Assembly (NCBI GenBank): GCA_047609825.1
Contig: JBLFXJ010000358.1
Location: forward strand, 1 to 8,129
Reading direction: 5' to 3'
Length of the DNA stretch: 8,129 nt
Origin: GCA-2862545 sp047609825
GTDB taxonomy: Bacteria > Myxococcota_A > UBA796 > GCA-2862545
Position 1 is the stretch's first letter, and every line of letters begins with the position of its first letter. Shown here piece by piece: positions 7,537 to 8,129 of the stretch. Below the pieces are notes generated by a model. It was not told where the DNA came from. It worked only from the letters and a program-made list of their open reading frames with translations, and did no database searches. The position numbers and the translations under genes were made by a program.

Positions 7537-7541
7537 CCCTT
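7537..7541 (-). promoter_or_regulatory. Ribosome binding site of the giant repeat gene
   Basis: On the minus strand AAGGG ends 6 bases before the ATG at 7530, a normal Shine-Dalgarno spacing. The in-frame TGA at 7536-7534 sits between this site and the ATG, which excludes any longer N terminus. Confidence 0.6.
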
Positions 7542-7563
7542 GAGAGATCCGTTGAGAGCCCAC

Positions 7564-7592
7564 CGGATCTGCAGGGCAAAGCTGCGGATCTG
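7564..7592. repeat. Paired 8-base direct repeat in the divergent intergenic region
   Basis: CGGATCTG occurs at 7564-7571 and again at 7585-7592, with starts 21 bases apart, about two helical turns. A second short pair, TTGAGAG at 7540-7546 and 7552-7558, lies between this and the start codon at 7530. Such phased repeats can be operator half-sites, but both pairs are short and no binding protein is encoded in the window. If the -10 candidate at 7630 is right, both pairs fall in the leader of the giant gene. Confidence 0.3.
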
Positions 7593-7629
7593 GTGCGCCA
7601 TCGGCCGGTTCGGAGGCCGTTAGTGGACC

Positions 7630-7638
7630 ATCCTATCA
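7630..7638 (-). promoter_or_regulatory. Candidate extended -10 promoter element for the giant repeat gene
   Basis: The minus strand reads TGATAGGAT, that is TG, one base, then TAGGAT (four of six matches to TATAAT). This is an extended -10 form, with no convincing -35 box upstream. Transcription would start near 7623 and leave a leader of about 90 bases. It is one of the few AT-containing stretches in the 163-base divergent intergenic region. A chance match is quite possible. Confidence 0.3.
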
Positions 7639-7693
7639 CCCCCCTCGGCGCGCCGCGCGTGCGGATCGGCCGTGCCGCCGCGGGTGGGTTCAC

Positions 7694-8129
7694 GTGACAC
7701 CTGAGGGGTGCCGACTGATCGTCGTCGGCGACGTACATGATCAATGGACCGCCGAGGACGTGGCGTGGATTGACGCCGAGCGGGCGGACGCGGTGCTCTT
7801 CGTCGGCGACCTGCCCACGATGTGGCATCGGCAGCTGCTCGACGTGGCGGCCCGGGTGTCGGCGCTCCGCACTCCGGCTCTGCTGGTGCCGGGCAATCAC
7901 GACGGTCCGGCACCGACAACGCTGGTTGTGGATGCGCTGACCGCCGGTCGTCGGTCGCTCGGCGATGCCCGGCGGCATGCACAGCGGATGGACCAACTGC
8001 GCGCCGCACTCCAGCCGGTCCAGCTCGTCGGGTACTCGACGCACGCTGTGGGGAGCCACGCCATCGTGGCGTGTCGGCCGCATGGGATGGATGGCCGGCG
8101 GGCCAGCTTTGGTCCGTTCTTGCGTCAAC
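7694..8129 (+). CDS. Calcineurin-like metallophosphoesterase (TIGR04168-like), N-terminal 145 residues
   Basis: Reading from GTG at 7694 the frame is open to the right edge. Motif I is VVGDVHDQW (residues 10-18), with metal ligands Asp13 and His15. Motif II is FVGDL (36-40), with Asp39. Motif III is PGNHDG (66-71), with Asn68 and His69. These are the first three metal-binding blocks of the superfamily; the later GHTH-type block would lie beyond the window. GDVHDQW just after the N terminus, a short gap to LFVGD, GNHD, a helical R/Q-rich segment (about 84-105) and the strand IVACRP resemble TIGR04168-type proteins of cyanobacteria and plants, from memory. No upstream in-frame start was found back to about 7574. 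The next in-frame ATG (codon 43) is after motif I, so GTG is chosen; GGGTGGG at 7682-7688 is a weak ribosome site. The protein is probably cytoplasmic with a two-metal centre; its substrate cannot be told. It is divergent from the giant gene. Confidence 0.88.
   Translation, partial: MTPEGCRLIVVGDVHDQWTAEDVAWIDAERADAVLFVGDLPTMWHRQLLDVAARVSALRTPALLVPGNHDGPAPTTLVVDALTAGRRSLGDARRHAQRMDQLRAALQPVQLVGYSTHAVGSHAIVACRPHGMDGRRASFGPFLRQ

Noticed and set aside
7602..7619. CGGCC/GGCCG inverted repeat as a terminator or operator
   Set aside because: The stem is only five base pairs with an eight-base loop and no T tract, and it lies between two divergent starts where no terminator is expected; common by chance at this GC.
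5617..7623. A 668-codon open frame on the plus strand in the same antisense phase
   Set aside because: It continues the same shadow over the N-terminal half of the giant gene and into the intergenic region; its composition changes exactly where the real protein changes domain.
7388..8128. A minus-strand open frame of 246 codons over the intergenic region and the phosphoesterase gene
   Set aside because: It is antisense to a gene with three intact metal-binding motifs and has no recognisable domain.

Overview
The window is GC-rich (by eye about two-thirds G+C) with almost exclusively G/C-ending codons. It is dominated by one very large gene on the minus strand, which starts at 7530 and is still open at base 1. 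I walked its frame triplet by triplet and found no stop over 2510 codons, so the C terminus lies outside the window. A second, divergent gene starts at 7694 on the plus strand and runs off the right edge. The two share a 163-base intergenic region (7531-7693). No RNA gene, insertion sequence, CRISPR array or phage gene is visible.

The giant protein is predicted to be secreted. In order it has: a signal peptide (residues 1-34); a short Thr/Gly/Asp linker; a lamin-tail-type (LTD) beta domain (about 61-250); an array of 31 MopE-type putative metal-binding units (about 258-2207; 30 with a canonical CDG motif and one degenerate last unit); and an Asp-rich region of thrombospondin-type-3-like DxDxDG loops (2211 to the edge). 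Each array unit is about 61 residues and has four regularly spaced cysteines, an Asp-rich DxDxDG loop and an invariant tryptophan in the linker to the next unit. The protein is strongly acidic, with only four lysines in 2510 residues.

The plus-strand gene encodes the N-terminal part of a calcineurin-like metallophosphoesterase, resembling the TIGR04168-type group as I remember it. The shared intergenic region presumably holds both promoters. I see no functional link between the two genes beyond their arrangement.

Signal peptide, TGDTG-like linker, LTD, MopE repeats and TSP3-like loops in one high-GC gene are typical of large surface or secreted proteins of Myxococcota and related former Deltaproteobacteria. 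That origin is an inference; Planctomycetota or another high-GC phylum is not excluded. I do not see a multi-gene novel system. The most notable object is the unusually long, internally patterned repeat protein, easily missed because it has no stop in the window and because very long spurious open frames lie antisense to it.
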